Positions 45,644 to 57,457 of a stretch of DNA of 64,000 bases are shown here, one piece after another. Position 1 is the stretch's first letter. Every line of letters begins with the position of its first letter. The notes beneath the pieces are model-generated. The model did no database searches. It was not told the DNA's origin and was given only the letters and a program-made list of their open reading frames with translations. Origin of the DNA: Paraconiothyrium sp. Pb-2020 (Eukaryota; Ascomycota; Dothideomycetes; Pleosporales; Didymosphaeriaceae). The DNA lies in assembly GCA_022419385.1 (NCBI GenBank), contig JAJUBI010000001.1:496001-560000 (forward strand). The letters run 5' to 3'. Made by a program: the position numbers and the translations under genes.

Positions 45644-46916
45644 GGTCGATCGTCTATGACACAAAAGGAAAGTGGTCTTGCGATCAAAGGAAGCAGCAGA
45701 GCGAGATGTTGCAGCTCATTTTATGAACTTTGGTGAGGACTAAATTACTGTGCCACATGCACCATGCGAGTGCCACCTCTTAGTGCTCACCTTTGCAAAC
45801 GCCCTACCGGGTATGTCGTAGCACGTTCTCAGCTTGAGGCTCTGCACTACATTATCGGCATTAGCACGCAACCCTTGTTAGCTCGAAGAAGAGGTAGGGA
45901 TAGATTAGAGCAACGGGCAAGATCGAGTGGGTAAGCTTGACTTCCCGCCCAGGCACCGCTGGCTAGTCGTTGGTCAGATGGATGAAGCACATTGGGCTCG
46001 GGGGCCGAAATGACGGGCTCTGATTCGCCCTTCCATGGAGCAGTCCCGCTCTCGTGCGGGAGATGACTTGAATTTATTGCTTATCCCATTTTGCATTCTG
46101 TTGCCAGCGTATGGAAGGTTAGGGACATAAGCCAGGCAAATGTATTATGAGAGTGCCAAAATGTCTGGCGGCTGCAGTCTACAGGGCTGAGTCTGCTATG
46201 ATTATTTACGGACGTCAAAGCCGAGCCAAATCTAGATTCGCAGCAAATGACGCACGTAAGACTTATGGCAGGCCGAAAAGCAAAAGTTTTCGTGCCTCGA
46301 GGAAGACACCGATGTTTGAAGCTCAGTGCCTGTGGGGCTGTGGGGCTGTTCCTATTGCGGTAAGAGTTCCGTTCAGCATCCTGATTCGAGATGCCATGGT
46401 CCAAGGTAAGCTCTGCTGACGAGAAAGGTAAGAATTTGCTGGACAAACAAAAAAAGCTTCTGCAAGCCAGAGTTTGACCTGACCATATGAATGTACGTCT
46501 GCTAGGCCGGTCATAATTCCAGCGGTGAACGTCTATGCAGCCCTCCTGGAAACAAACCATCCTGCATTCCAATACGCCGCATCTCTAAGATGTGATGTAA
46601 GCTTGCCAGCAGTGTATTATCTTGCAAAGTCGAACTCAGGTTTTGCGTCACGGCGCGTAACGAACAAAGTACCTATGGTAGTATAGGGTATTCATAATGG
46701 AGAAGACAAGACCAGCTGGACAGGACGACGTAGTTTATCAGGCAGTCGACCAACTTCTGGGGGTCAGATTTGACCCAATTGATGACCCATCTGGGTCTCT
46801 CGAAGAATGCATCATCTACCGTACCATGTACCACTTTTCGATCCCGTCTACGTCAACCAAGTACATGCGATAGTTGTACCCAAACAAAGTCTCTGCCTCT
46901 GACCACCATTCTGCTC
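45644..46916. other. gene-free interval
   Basis: This interval is the bestrophin promoter on the left and the metalloprotease 3' flank on the right. Short frames exist on both strands (for example 46081-46572 minus) without supporting features. Confidence 0.5.
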
Positions 46917-47994
46917 TTACGGGCCCTCCGTCAGATTCCGGTTGTTCACTTTCCGCACATTTTCCCACGTATTGTGCATTCGCACTGCCTGACCCTGCGT
47001 GAACTCGGTCATGCATTCTGGCCAGATATAGTTCATACGGTTATGGATGGGGTCCGAACCCTGTCATTACTTTGTCAGCTCTGCCCTACATACTAGAGCT
47101 TCTTCAACGCTTACCTCTTGCTTCGGATAGGTGTCCAGAGGCAGGCACTTGTAGAACGTTTCATCAAAATCACCCCAATGCGAGAGATGTATTGGCGTAT
47201 CATCAATTTCATCGTTGTCCGGGTCGTCACACGAGGGCGTTGTACCATTGTTGTGCTCCTGGAAAGTGTGTGCGAGCCCCAGCCAGTGACCAATCTCGTG
47301 AGCGGCGCACTCACCGTTCATGAACGGTGGGAACGCTCTATATGATAAGAAGCAACCTTCTCCATTTTCACCGACATCCTGGCCTAGGAAAGGAGGGACG
47401 CAGGCCTGATTTCAGGTCAGCACATAGGGGACGAGGGGGCATATGAAGGAAGTTATCAGTGTACCCCGCAAAGATCACCCATATCGGCTAACGACCAGAG
47501 GTTCAGAGTTAGAAGATCGCCCTTGCGCGTGAGACGATCCAGAGATACCACGTCGAAATTAGGGTCCGTACGATTAGCTAGAATCCGGTCGAACGTGTAG
47601 TCAATAGCTTTCAGATTAAAGTCGAAGCCGAGAGGGTTGTATTGCTCGTTGACGTACTTTATCACTTCTTGGACTTGGTTACCCTAGCCAGTTTAGCGAA
47701 TCTTGGGCTCTAGTGAGCAAGAGCATGATTTACTCTAAGATACCCAGTGGAGGGATCGTTGTCCTGGGAGGAAGCGACTACGTGCACGTAGACATCAACG
47801 GTAACCTTGTCAAAGTCGTTCACGGTCAGCCCTCCAGCGCGTTCGATAGTGGCCAATCCTCGACTCATGTCGGCGAACCCCTCGGGAATGATAGTCCCAC
47901 ACATCGGAGAGAGTCCCGAGCCACGAAGCTCATGCGGGAGTGTAACAACGGAGACAGCTACTGGAAGGAAGCTGAGAATTGAGGGGACCTTCAT
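46917..47994 (-). CDS. secreted M43 (pappalysin-type) zinc metalloprotease
   Basis: This is an extracellular endopeptidase of the fungal MEP1 type. Four exons (47994-47734, 47683-47465, 47405-47115, 47060-46917) are all joined in phase 0 and give 304 aa. The signal peptide is MKVPSILSFLPVAVSVVTLP, cleaved near residue 18-20. A short prodomain-like part with MCGTIIPEGF, in which the lone Cys could act as a switch, precedes the catalytic domain. The zinc site HEIGHWLGLAH (His196, Glu197, His200, His206) is intact. The region downstream contains HNRMNYIWPEC with the Met-turn (Met266), then FTQGQAVRMHNTWE. Cys-rich loops suit secretion. The likely role is digestion of host or substrate protein. 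Confidence 0.92.
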
Positions 47995-49067
47995 AGTGTC
48001 TCGGAGTCGCTAGTACTCGACAAGAGTGTGACGCAAGTATTACGCGAAGGGCGAATGGGTACGGTATTTGGCAAAGGTCAAAAAGTTGTGAAGAGAAGAT
48101 GTTGACACGGAAAAGCGTGATGAGAAGATAAATCTATGCACATGGTGGCGACCGTACAAATTCCCGTCTGTAATCTCGCTTACCTCGGAGTGAGTGAAAG
48201 CAGCCCTGCGGCTCGAAGTGAATGACTTAATCAGACGATCTTGACCACCCGCCTATACCGCGCTTCGAGGCAGTCTGCCTCCGTGCCGCTCCCGCTGAGG
48301 ACCTCGCAGTGTCACTTGTAAACAGCTTTATGTTAGCCCCGTAAAGATCGGGACATCATCTCTCCTGGTTCCATTTACAATGCCTGGTGTGAGGTATGTT
48401 GGGTTGGGCAAGTCCTTTTGCGCGAATGTTACTCTGGTAGTGTTGGGACAAAGGATTTTCTGTGCGAACTTTATGAGATGACTGCTGCGATGCGTGCACA
48501 TAGAGATGAACGACAAGATTCGGATCACACGTGTTAAGGTATAGGAGAGAGCAGTCAAGAATGATCCATATAGACCTGTGGTGGAGGAAATGTTGTCTTA
48601 CGTAACGGAGATCCCCGCGCGCTGATTGGCCGTCCATGGATATGCAAAATGTGCGACATCGCGTCAGCGGCCGGATTTGGTGGGGGCGGGGCACATGGCA
48701 ATCGCGGAGCAAAAAGTTTCCCCCATTTGAGCCTCAACGCCGTATACCTTTCAAAACCAATAGACGCAAGGGGTCAATTGCTCTGTCGACACCTCAAAGC
48801 TCCGCCTGGTCGACCCCAAAGACGAAAGAGCAGGGTGTGAGTCTCCAATGGGCCGCCGAACATGCCGTTCACGGCCAGTCATAGCCATTCCGATACCCGC
48901 TCTTTACGATCTTTCACTCCCACCTCGCCCAGCGCAAACATTTTCATTGGGCCACAGCTAACACCCCCAATAGCAGCGCCCCTCGGCCCCCTTCGTCACT
49001 CCCCGCTTTGATGCGCAATTAAATACACTGCCGGCGCCCCGCCCGCTCTCGTCGTCTTTCTTCGAAC
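47995..49067. other. divergent promoter interval
   Basis: The interval lies between the divergent metalloprotease and adenylosuccinate synthetase genes. The right end has a CCAAT-type element in reverse (ATTGGG, about 48947) and an AT-rich TTAAATACA at 49019-49027, about 45 bp before the ATG. I see no gene. Confidence 0.45.
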
Positions 49068-50491
49068 ATGTCCGTCACCGTCGTCCTCGGCGCCCAATGG
49101 GGCGACGAAGGGAAGGGCAAACTCGCCGACATCCTCGCCCACTCGAGCAAGCTGTGCTGCCGTGCCCAGGGTGGTAACAACGCCGGCCACACAATCGTCG
49201 TCGATGGCGTCACCTACGACTTCCATATCCTGCCGTCCGGCCTCGTGAACCCCGGCTGCGTCAACCTCATCGGCAGCGGCTGCGTTGTCCATGTGCCGAG
49301 TTTCTTCAAGGAGCTAGAGGCTCTGGATGCGAAGGGCCTGAAGACAGATGGAAGGATATACATCAGTGATCGGGCGCAGGTCGTCTTCGATGTGCACCAG
49401 CTAGTCGACGGATTGGAGGAGGTGGAACTTGGTGGTGAGATGATAGGCACCACGAAGAAGGGAATCGGCCCAACCTACAGCACCAAGATGACCAGGAGCG
49501 GCATGCGCATGTGCGATATCTTCAACGAGGAAAAGTTTGAGGCTGGCCTCCGGAGGCTGGCAGACGGATACAAGAAGCGATTCGGTGACCTGCTGAAGTA
49601 TGACGTTGAGGAGGAGATTAAGAGATACAAGGTAAGCCGGGCGCTGTTATACGCTCAGAGTGTGTTGACCTATGATCTACACTGCCCGAAGATGTCTGCC
49701 CTTATTCCACGGGCTACAGTCGGGCTAGGCAGCGTGGATCCTAGGGAAACACATGGGCCTGTCCATTCACAGACTGACATGTTATGCAGGACTACCGCTC
49801 CAAGCTCCAAGAATACGTCGTCGACCAAGTCCCGCTTCTCGCCTCCGCCAAAGAAAGGAAAACCCCAATCCTCGTTGAAGGCGCGAACGCACTCATGCTC
49901 GACATCGACCACGGCACCTACCCCTTCGTGACCTCCTCCAATACCGGCCTCGGTGGCGTCATGACCGGCCTAACCCTCGGCTGGCGCTCCATCCGCGAGG
50001 TCATCGGCGTCGTAAAGGCGTACACGACGCGCGTCGGCTCCGGTCCGTTCCCGACAGAACAGCTCAACCCTATCGGCGAAAAGCTCCAGCAGCAAGGCCA
50101 TGAAGTTGGTGTCACTACGGGGAGAAAACGCCGCTGCGGATGGCTGGATCTGGTTGTGGTCAAGCACAGCCACGCGTGCAACGATTACACCGCGATCAAC
50201 CTGACTAAGCTGGACGTCTTGGATGACTTTGACGAGCTCAAGGTCGCCACCTCATATTCTTACAACGGCCAAACGCTCGAGTATTTCCCCGCTGATGCCG
50301 AGATTCTCTCACAGGTAGAAGTACACTACGAGACGTTGCCAGGGTGGAAGACAGCGACAACGGGCGTTAAGTCGTGGGACGCGTTGCCCGAGAACGCGAG
50401 GAAGTACATCGAGTACATGGAAAAGTTCGTTGGCGTACCGGTTCGGTGGATCGGAGTTGGGCCGGCGCGGGACCACATGATCTCGAAGTAG
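49068..50491 (+). CDS. ADE12: adenylosuccinate synthetase
   Basis: This cytosolic enzyme joins IMP and aspartate using GTP to make adenylosuccinate, the first committed step from IMP to AMP. Exon 1 (49068-49631) and exon 2 (49790-50491) flank a 158-bp phase-0 intron (GTAAGC...GCAG) and give 421 aa, full length for the family. The GTP/IMP site opens the protein: LGAQWGDEGKGKLADIL with the catalytic Asp of GDEGKGK. It is followed by QGGNNAGHT (catalytic His), the IMP loop GTTKKGIGPTYSTK, and then LVEGANALMLDIDHGTYPFVTSSN. The C-terminal half has TGRKRRCGWLDL and ends ARDHMISK. Nothing is missing. The symbol follows the yeast name. Confidence 0.97.
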
Positions 50492-50721
50492 ACGCCGGAA
50501 CACTGAGGTGTGATTGATGACCTACCCCTTGCTGGGTTTGTTAAGGTCGAACGTACGCGTTGCTCTTAGCCTAAGGTCAGGAGCGAAAAGGCGGACTTCT
50601 CGGATCTTCCACGTACAAAGCGCTAGAATATACATGAATCTCTTTCTCGACAGCTCCAGTGTCATTCGCACAGATTCAGATGCTTTAATCGTCGGTTACT
50701 GGTTCAGCCCAATAGCGCACA

Positions 50722-53048
50722 CTAAATGATCTCGATGACCCTTCGCTCGAATTGACACGCGGCCGGTTTCCAAATACGATAAAACATGCCGACCCTTCTG
50801 AACGTATTCCCATCAACAGGCACCAGCAGCAACCCGCGACATGGCTCTTCCTGGACCAACAGCGCCCATACTTTCATGCCGACACCGTGCGTACTCACCT
50901 CCAGCGCGTCAGCCTGCGACCGTCCAATCTCAAATTCAAACATGTTTTCAGGATCATACGTGTTCTCAGGATGGATCTGGAAGATGCGCCTTCGACCTCC
51001 ATGCCAGTACACTTCCGCCAAGTGAGCCTCCAGTCCGATGACACACTGCTGAGGGTCTACGGAGCCGAACGGGGATGACCTTGAAGTCGGTGTGACAGAG
51101 CAGAACCGGACATGTGGACATCGTGGGCCGAGTGATGGAGGGCACCAGTCATAGTGTACCTCGCCGTCTATAGCTGCCCATGACCAAGAAGGGGCCCGTT
51201 GAACGACCGGGCGTGTGATATCTGAGCGAGTGGAGCACCACAAGAGCTCCGAAACGAGTGCAAACTCCCACAGGCCAGCAAGGTACGCGCTATTGAACGT
51301 TTTGCTGTAGTGTGCGGCGACGCCCGCTATGGCTGGGAGCTTGTCTGTTGAGATGGTTAGGAATCGACGGGTATAGCCGCGGACTATCGAACGCCACGAG
51401 GTTAGAGTCGGATGCGTGGTTGCTGTTGAACCGGGAATGATTTGAGGTGGATGCACGTTAGAGCTTTCAATAGTATTCGAGATGTCAGAATATTCTTTTG
51501 AGGAACAAGTCCACCAGATACCCTGTGTCCCAAACAAAAGCATCCTTGGGGGTAGGATGTGCTCCTGCAGTGTCCCTGCAAAGGTAATGTCAGCAATACA
51601 CTCTTCATCAGGGTAGATGGACTAAGTGGGAGATAGGGGACAGCAATAAAATTTCAGATAGTCCAGCCTTATTCCTTCCATCCTTGAGGACGCAATCATA
51701 GAGTCTACGTCAACGTGCAGCACATGTGACCTGGATCTACCTATTTCGTAATGTGATATGCTCTGAAGACTCACAAGCTCGGAGGTGAATGGGATCCTCA
51801 GTACTGAAGTAAACATGAGGCTGCTGCAGATGGAGCCAACCTTCCACGATATCTGAAACCGCGATAGGGAGCTTGACTGATGGACCTGTGGGCAGTCGCT
51901 GTTGAGAAAGGAACCCATCAAGGACGCTTTTTGCACAAGCGGCCGAGACAGTAATGCAAGCTTCTTGATAGATCTGCGCCATCTTGCTGATTTCTCGAGC
52001 AACATCTTCAGGGTCGTCTTGAATGATACATAGCGCATCTACCCATAGAAATCTCAACCCGAGCTTGTGGGTCAAATTGATCGCGTCCAAGATCGTCTTA
52101 GGGATCTTAGAGGTTGGGATGCCGTCCGTGAATTCTTGGGCTGTTGCAGTCGTAGTAACGAGCGATTGCTTTCCGCCCCAACAATAGGACAAAGCGAGAT
52201 ACTGACCTGATTCGCCCTCTTCTGTCCAGTGGAGCTTGGCTGTACGGACAGGGAATCGGGTGCCAACGTCGATGACCCTGGATGGCAACACTCCTAGCCC
52301 CCTTGCGCAATTCTGATGCAGATGGGTGCACTCATCGAGCCAGCTACGAGCAAGGAAGAAGCTGTTTTCAGCGTCGAGAAATAATTTGACCGGACGCGAT
52401 GAGATCCAGTACGCCGCGGGGTCATCTGACATCGGACGTCAGCTGGCGTCTTTCCGAAAGGGTTTCCCGGACAGTCTGACATTCTTCCTGGCTTCATGAC
52501 TCACCTGAGGTTGTGTATCCCATAAGAGGTGCCATACAACTCCCTTGATACCTCCTTTCAAACGCTGCGTATGTCGTTTCCTGTTGTGATTTGGGAGTGG
52601 CCGTCCAGAGCTTGTCTAAAACGATTGGATTTGGGTTATACTCGATAAGGAGTCTACCTCCTCTGGCAACATCGCTGTCAACGCTGATGCGCACATCCAG
52701 TCCTCTCGAAGGGTCTATGAGATCCAAATTATGCCTGGGATGGTCCATACCGTCCTCCTGGAGTGTTCCTGACATATTCTGCAACCGCGGCTGTACAAGA
52801 ATACCTTTTCGGGCTACCTCTACCCCGAAGGGGGCGAGGTTACGACCTAAAGAGTTGTAGATCCATTGAAACAATGGGCACTGGCGAGAATATCCCTTTA
52901 GAAGGGCCTCTTTTGTGAGCGAGTGCGAATTCGACATGTACGAAAAGTACGAATCATCTTTGGCCTGTATATGGATGTGCCGCGAAAGTTTAAAATTTCT
53001 GCAGAGTCCACAACTATGAGCTTCGACAGATTTGTGATCGGATTGCAT
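50722..53048 (-). CDS. HET domain protein with long N-terminal extension
   Basis: Three exons (53048-52505, 52425-51775, 51575-50722; both introns phase 1) give 682 aa. Residues 1-180 form a Cys-containing N-terminal region (CGLCRNFKLSRHIHI) common to one large subclass of fungal HET proteins. It ends in the linker WLDECTHLHQNC. The HET domain covers about 255-405. It contains YLALSYCWGG, FLWVDALCIIQDDPED and, rebuilt across the last intron, RA-WTLQEHILPPRMLLFG. The C-terminal region has the usual WRSIVRGYTRRFLT with DKLPAIAGVA and PSWSWAAIDG. The function is inferred from the family: a trigger of incompatibility-type cell death or an allorecognition relative. No partner is visible next to it. 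Confidence 0.94.
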
Positions 53049-53559
53049 TGGCTGTTCTCTGTCTTGGGAGCTACGGAGCGCTGTTGTAGACTTCGAAAGC
53101 GGGGATTTGGGCCTTGGGCTTTCGACCGGAGCGGCACAATGAGGAATAGTCTTGGGGTTGCCCTCAGCGGTTCTCTAAAGGGTAGTTGCCTGATTTGAGG
53201 TAGCGGAAGCATGCGTGACAAGGATCTAACGGGAAGACCCAAGCACACAGACGAAAGAAGAGTGGAAGAGTATAGCCAGGCGCGAATGTGAGAGCGGGAA
53301 CTTGTATGTGGGAATATCGGGACAGTGGCGCTGGCCGGAGCTCAAAAGCAAAGACTAATAGATTGGAAAGGAGGGGAGGCTGAGAGAAAGCGCGCACGTC
53401 GGCTGCTTACGACCCCACCCTCGTGTAATTGGGAAGGGGCAACGGCGTGCAGGCAGCTCACAGGAAGCAGCGAATGCAACATTGAAAATCAAACCAACGA
53501 ACGCTCATATTGGGTATAAAACTCCGGGATATCTCAAACGCTCTGCCCGGTTCATAATT
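53049..53559. other. gene-free interval
   Basis: This interval is the promoter of the second HET gene and the 3' flank of the WLM protease. No gene was seen. Confidence 0.45.
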
Positions 53560-54957
53560 CTACTTGGCAGCACCGCAAACTCCGCATCGTCCTACGTCGC
53601 CCGCATTGATGTAGTTGCTGCCCTTACATGCCGTGCTCTTACAACTCCAATGCTTTGAATCTATACGAGGGTTCAGGACGTGAGCGCACACAATGCACGT
53701 GAAAGAGCCGAGTTCATTTTCAAGCGAGCAGATGGCGCACGTCGTAGTTGCGGATGAGGTTCCTCGGAAAACTGGAGGCTCTAGAGCTTGCGCTGGACGC
53801 CGCTTGTACATTTCGTCGATATGGATAACTTGAGCGGATGGTTTTGCGGATGGACTGCTGCTAGATATCGATCTTGATTTAGTGGACACCGGTTTTGCGA
53901 GTTCTGAGGGCGGGGTCGGGGATCGAGAAGCCTTCGCCTTCATATGTGACGAGCTTGGAGGCATATTTGACTTCAGCTTCGGCCTGTGTAAATCTTGCAG
54001 CTCATCCATTTCCCGCTTAACATTCCCATCTTTCGTGTCTTCATCTTCACAAATCTTCACAAGCGCGCGGCCCTTCTCGTCGGTCATCTTCTTGCCGTCC
54101 ACGTCAAAGGCTGCCTCTCCTTCAACCATGTCGGTGTCCTCCTCTTCTGTATCGCTGTCTGAGGACGTCCCTTCCTTCTTTACCTCAAGCTGCTCCTTCT
54201 TTGATGTACCGAATCGCGCCAGTGCTGCTGCTGCCCGTAGTTCCCGACCTCGAGCGCAACCCGCCACTCTAGGCTTGCCCTTCTTCGCGACGCCTCCTTC
54301 GAGCTTCACCTTCGTATCCTCGTCTGATCCCAACGTCTGACCGCCTGCGCCAAACTTCTTCAAAATCCGGCGCTGCTTACGCTCCGCATAGGTGAGATTG
54401 TCGTTGACTTTGCCGCCCCGTCGCCTCTTCCTAGAGGACCGTCGGCCGTATGTTCCGCCACAGATGTGTTCCGGCATGTTCCCAGGGTCTCCGCCTTCCT
54501 GCTGGATCGCGCCGGTGTCCAGGTCTCTGCCGCGTCCCCACAAGCCCTCTCCAGTATATCCTTTTGTCCAGAGAGATCTCAGCTCGTCGGCATAGCCATT
54601 CCTAAGCTTCCAGAATGTAGGAGAATGGTTCATCTGCTTGCAATGTGCAAGCTCGTGGACCATAACCATCTCGATCATTCTCTGTGAAAGCCACATACCG
54701 TTTCTATCTCGTAGTACAAGTTGTATGACTTCGCCAGCATTGAAGTTACGACCGACGAACTCTCGGTTGAAAGGAAATTCTTCGAGGGCTTGGACGAGGA
54801 TCATGTTCGATTTCATGAAGGGGTAGCAGATGGCAGCGACACGGTTGAGGATCTCTTCGGCGGTCTTGGCGGTGGGGCCGGGCAGCGGTCGAATGAAATT
54901 GATGTGGGCATTTGGGCGCTGGGTGCGTTCGTTGATGCGCTCGAAACCGAGGGGCAT
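53560..54957 (-). CDS. WLM-domain DNA-repair metalloprotease (Wss1/SPRTN type)
   Basis: This is a single exon of 465 aa. The N-terminal WLM domain (about 1-180) has the zinc protease site VHELAHCKQMNHSPTFW (His101, Glu102, His105, His111), with the start MPLGFERINERTQRPNAHINF typical of Wss1-like proteins. These proteases cut proteins crosslinked to DNA and act with Cdc48 and SUMO. The middle is basic then acidic and disordered (RRSSRKRRRGGK; EEEDTDMVEGE). The C-terminus has two RanBP2-like zinc modules, CAICSLENELGSFTCIVC and C-x4-C-x12-C-x2-C ending in RCGVCGAAK, that probably bind ubiquitin or SUMO-like partners or DNA. A possible Cdc48- or SUMO-binding motif lies in AQVIHIDEMYKRR. The two-zinc-finger architecture is the main difference from yeast Wss1. 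Confidence 0.92.
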   Translation of the reverse strand: MPLGFERINERTQRPNAHINFIRPLPGPTAKTAEEILNRVAAICYPFMKSNMILVQALEEFPFNREFVGRNFNAGEVIQLVLRDRNGMWLSQRMIEMVMVHELAHCKQMNHSPTFWKLRNGYADELRSLWTKGYTGEGLWGRGRDLDTGAIQQEGGDPGNMPEHICGGTYGRRSSRKRRRGGKVNDNLTYAERKQRRILKKFGAGGQTLGSDEDTKVKLEGGVAKKGKPRVAGCARGRELRAAAALARFGTSKKEQLEVKKEGTSSDSDTEEEDTDMVEGEAAFDVDGKKMTDEKGRALVKICEDEDTKDGNVKREMDELQDLHRPKLKSNMPPSSSHMKAKASRSPTPPSELAKPVSTKSRSISSSSPSAKPSAQVIHIDEMYKRRPAQALEPPVFRGTSSATTTCAICSLENELGSFTCIVCAHVLNPRIDSKHWSCKSTACKGSNYINAGDVGRCGVCGAAK

Positions 54958-55639
54958 CGTGCAAGTGCGCGCATGCGTCGTTTAGGGGCAAATATCAGAG
55001 ATTGCGCGCATGCGCTTGTGGTAACGGCGTTATAGAGAGTGTATGAAAACGTCAAACCATGGGGAAAAGGAGCCCGAAGAGTGTGGTAAGGGTGAGAGAG
55101 AAGTTCTGACACATTGATGTTCACGGTGGCAATGGCGCGTACACGGACTTAGCCCGGGTTTAAGCATACGCGTCCACGACGCGGCGTCACTCTTTCCATA
55201 ACCTAGGTATATACTTCCACACATGACATTCATCTTTACCGCCATAACGGTGATTCACGCATGAAAAATCGAAGGATGTTATAGTTTCAAATGAACTTGG
55301 TAGGGAGTCCGATTATGAAAGTCTAGAAACGCCGTCTCGACAGGAACCCCGACTTCCATGTATGGACACCCTTCGGTACCTCCTCAATTCATGTGACCAT
55401 AACAGGCCACGTTCTCAACTATGATTCAATCATCCGTTATCACGTCGAAGCCGCTACCTCGCTCTCAAGCGGGAGGCCTAGAAGGCCCGGACCATCCACC
55501 ACAAGAAATAGACCTAACCGGCTTCGGGAACTCATTGATCAAGCCAGGACATGGGGAGAGCTCCTCGACAATGCCGCTACAACCCTGGTTCCTATCTCAT
55601 ATTAGCAGAGATTCCACCCTCGTCTCTGACGATCTGCAC
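54958..55639. other. gene-free interval
   Basis: This interval is the WLM protease promoter and the 3' flank of the small secreted protein gene. Short frames are unsupported. Confidence 0.45.
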
Positions 55640-55885
55640 TTACTCCCAGAGCGTGCAGTAGCACTCGGCCACTAGCACGCCAATGACCTCCTGGCCGAAG
55701 TTCACACACTGGACGTTGTTGTAGTTGACCTGTGTGTAGTCGGCGAAGGTGATGAGCACGCAGGCTGGAGAGAAGCAGGAGGGTGGGTCGAGGAGCGGAG
55801 ACGCCGGGGAGACGTTGTTGTCGACGGGGGCGGCGATCGCAGTGAACACCAGCGCGAAGACGGAGAAGAGGTTGAGCAGACGCAT
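55640..55885 (-). CDS. small secreted cysteine-containing protein, effector candidate
   Basis: This is a single exon of 81 aa. The signal peptide is excellent: MRLLNLFSVFALVFTAIAAP, cleaved near Ala18-Ala19. The mature part of about 62 residues has five cysteines (PSC, PAC, VQC, AEC, YC), with the last two as C-x-C close to the C-terminus. It has no membrane segment and few charged residues. Size, secretion and cysteines match fungal effectors or small cell-wall proteins. The odd cysteine count means either one free thiol, a dimer, or an unrecognised extra exon. A TATA box lies 130 bp upstream. No known family is recognised. Confidence 0.75.
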   Translation of the reverse strand: MRLLNLFSVFALVFTAIAAPVDNNVSPASPLLDPPSCFSPACVLITFADYTQVNYNNVQCVNFGQEVIGVLVAECYCTLWE

Positions 55886-57457
55886 ATTGAGTATGCTGAA
55901 AAGGGTCTATTCAAAAGATTTGTGTTGATGGATTTGGTGATACGAGTTGGAGGATCAGTGGCGAGTGTGGACGTATGGAGAGAAGGTGTGGCTTACGGGA
56001 GTGGGCAGGCAAGGTTTATATGGAGAGGGATTTGGGCGACGAACTATCAGCACTCGTTCCATGGGATCTGAGCTTTGACCTCCATACAAGTAAGAGACCA
56101 TAGCTCTGCCCGGCGCACGTTACCTTCACCCTTTACTTTCACCCTTTACCTTCAGCTCGGGCTCAGCATGCCAAACATGGTCGAGGAGGGACCCCCAATA
56201 TGCCCGCTTTTACTTCGAAGAACTTCCATTCAGAAGCATTCCTGCAAGTTTGCCTAATTCCAGATATGCAAAATGGCTATCGTGCAACCCTCCATCATAG
56301 GACATAATCTGCCCCGTCTCTACCAATCTCGCCGACTGCAGTCGTTCAAGACCCGGGCATCTCACATAACTAGCCAACCTTCTACCCACGCCTCACTACC
56401 CATCGTAAGAGATAGCCTAACCGCCAAGGAGATCCATCATGAAGATGATGAGGAAGCTGAACACACATCTTTGATGGCTGATTATAGTGAGGATGGAAAT
56501 TGTATGGATCAAGAGTAAGGAAGCTGTTGTAGAAAGGAGGAAGTGGCTCAGGTATACGAAGACGACTGTAACCGGTTAACTAAGGGAGACCTGAAGATTG
56601 GCGTAACGAGGAAGTGAGGATGAGTGAGGGAAAGGAGATATGATAATAAATCATTGCAATCGAAGTGATGCCAACGCGTTCATTAGCGACATTGCCTCTG
56701 GAAACGTCAGAGAGGAACGCTCTCATTCACTACGGTTTCGGAACTAGATCTGACTAACCGCTATAGAATGAACTCAGACGATAGCATCCTCACCAAGATT
56801 TTAACTGTCAATTGGTGCTGATCAAACTGTACTGGGGAGATGTACTGAGTAATATCTCGTCGTGAGACTGTCTTGCACGATCCTCCCTACCATAGGCATT
56901 TTCTTTAGTTGTCATTCACTGTGTAGGGAAGTATACTAGGACTAGCCATCACAAGGATTGTGTCACGGTTCCTTCCATGAAGTGGGAGAATTTTCGTTCG
57001 ACATGGATAGGATGAAGAAGCACGTATGTGGAGTAGGGATTACGTTATCTTCTTGGTTGTGTAGTTCCACCACTTAACAAAACATTGAATCTTGTCCCGC
57101 AACGTGCTTTCAAACCCCACTGGCGTTGATAAGGGTTCTTGTAAGCGGGTGCGGGTGCTCTTCGTATGTAACATTTCCAGTGGTTCCGCTCCCACGACGA
57201 CTGAAGAACACTGGAATCTCAAAGGAGATGGAAGAGTGTAAATTCGAGTTCGAGCATAGCGATTGGGGAAAAAGTCACGCTCAGGGCTGGGATCATAATC
57301 GTAAAAATTAACGACAGAAAGGGCAATTTGGCCAACATCAGCCCTGTATGACCGAATGTGTGGGTGATCCTAAGAGCACTTTCGAGCATAACATATTCAT
57401 TCACTCTGAATTCAATGGTCACAGAAACTCGTAACTGTGTTCATGACAAATCTAAGA
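55886..57457. other. gene-free interval
   Basis: This interval is the promoter of the small secreted protein and the 3' flank of the acetylesterase. AT-rich stretches lie in the middle. An 81-codon plus frame (56273-56518) has no support. A direct CCTTTACTTTCACCCTTTACCTTCA reiteration occurs near 56131-56155. Confidence 0.5.
56015..56020 (-). promoter_or_regulatory. TATA box of the small secreted protein gene
   Basis: On the minus strand this reads TATAAA, 130 bp upstream of the ATG at 55885. Position and exact consensus support it. Confidence 0.4.

Noticed and set aside
46816..47016. 66-codon minus-strand frame ending with WWSEAETLFGYNYRMYLVDVDG, which reads like real protein
   Set aside because: It overlaps the last metalloprotease exon in another frame, and the M43 frame reaches its stop with family-typical sequence. 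I could not join it by splicing.
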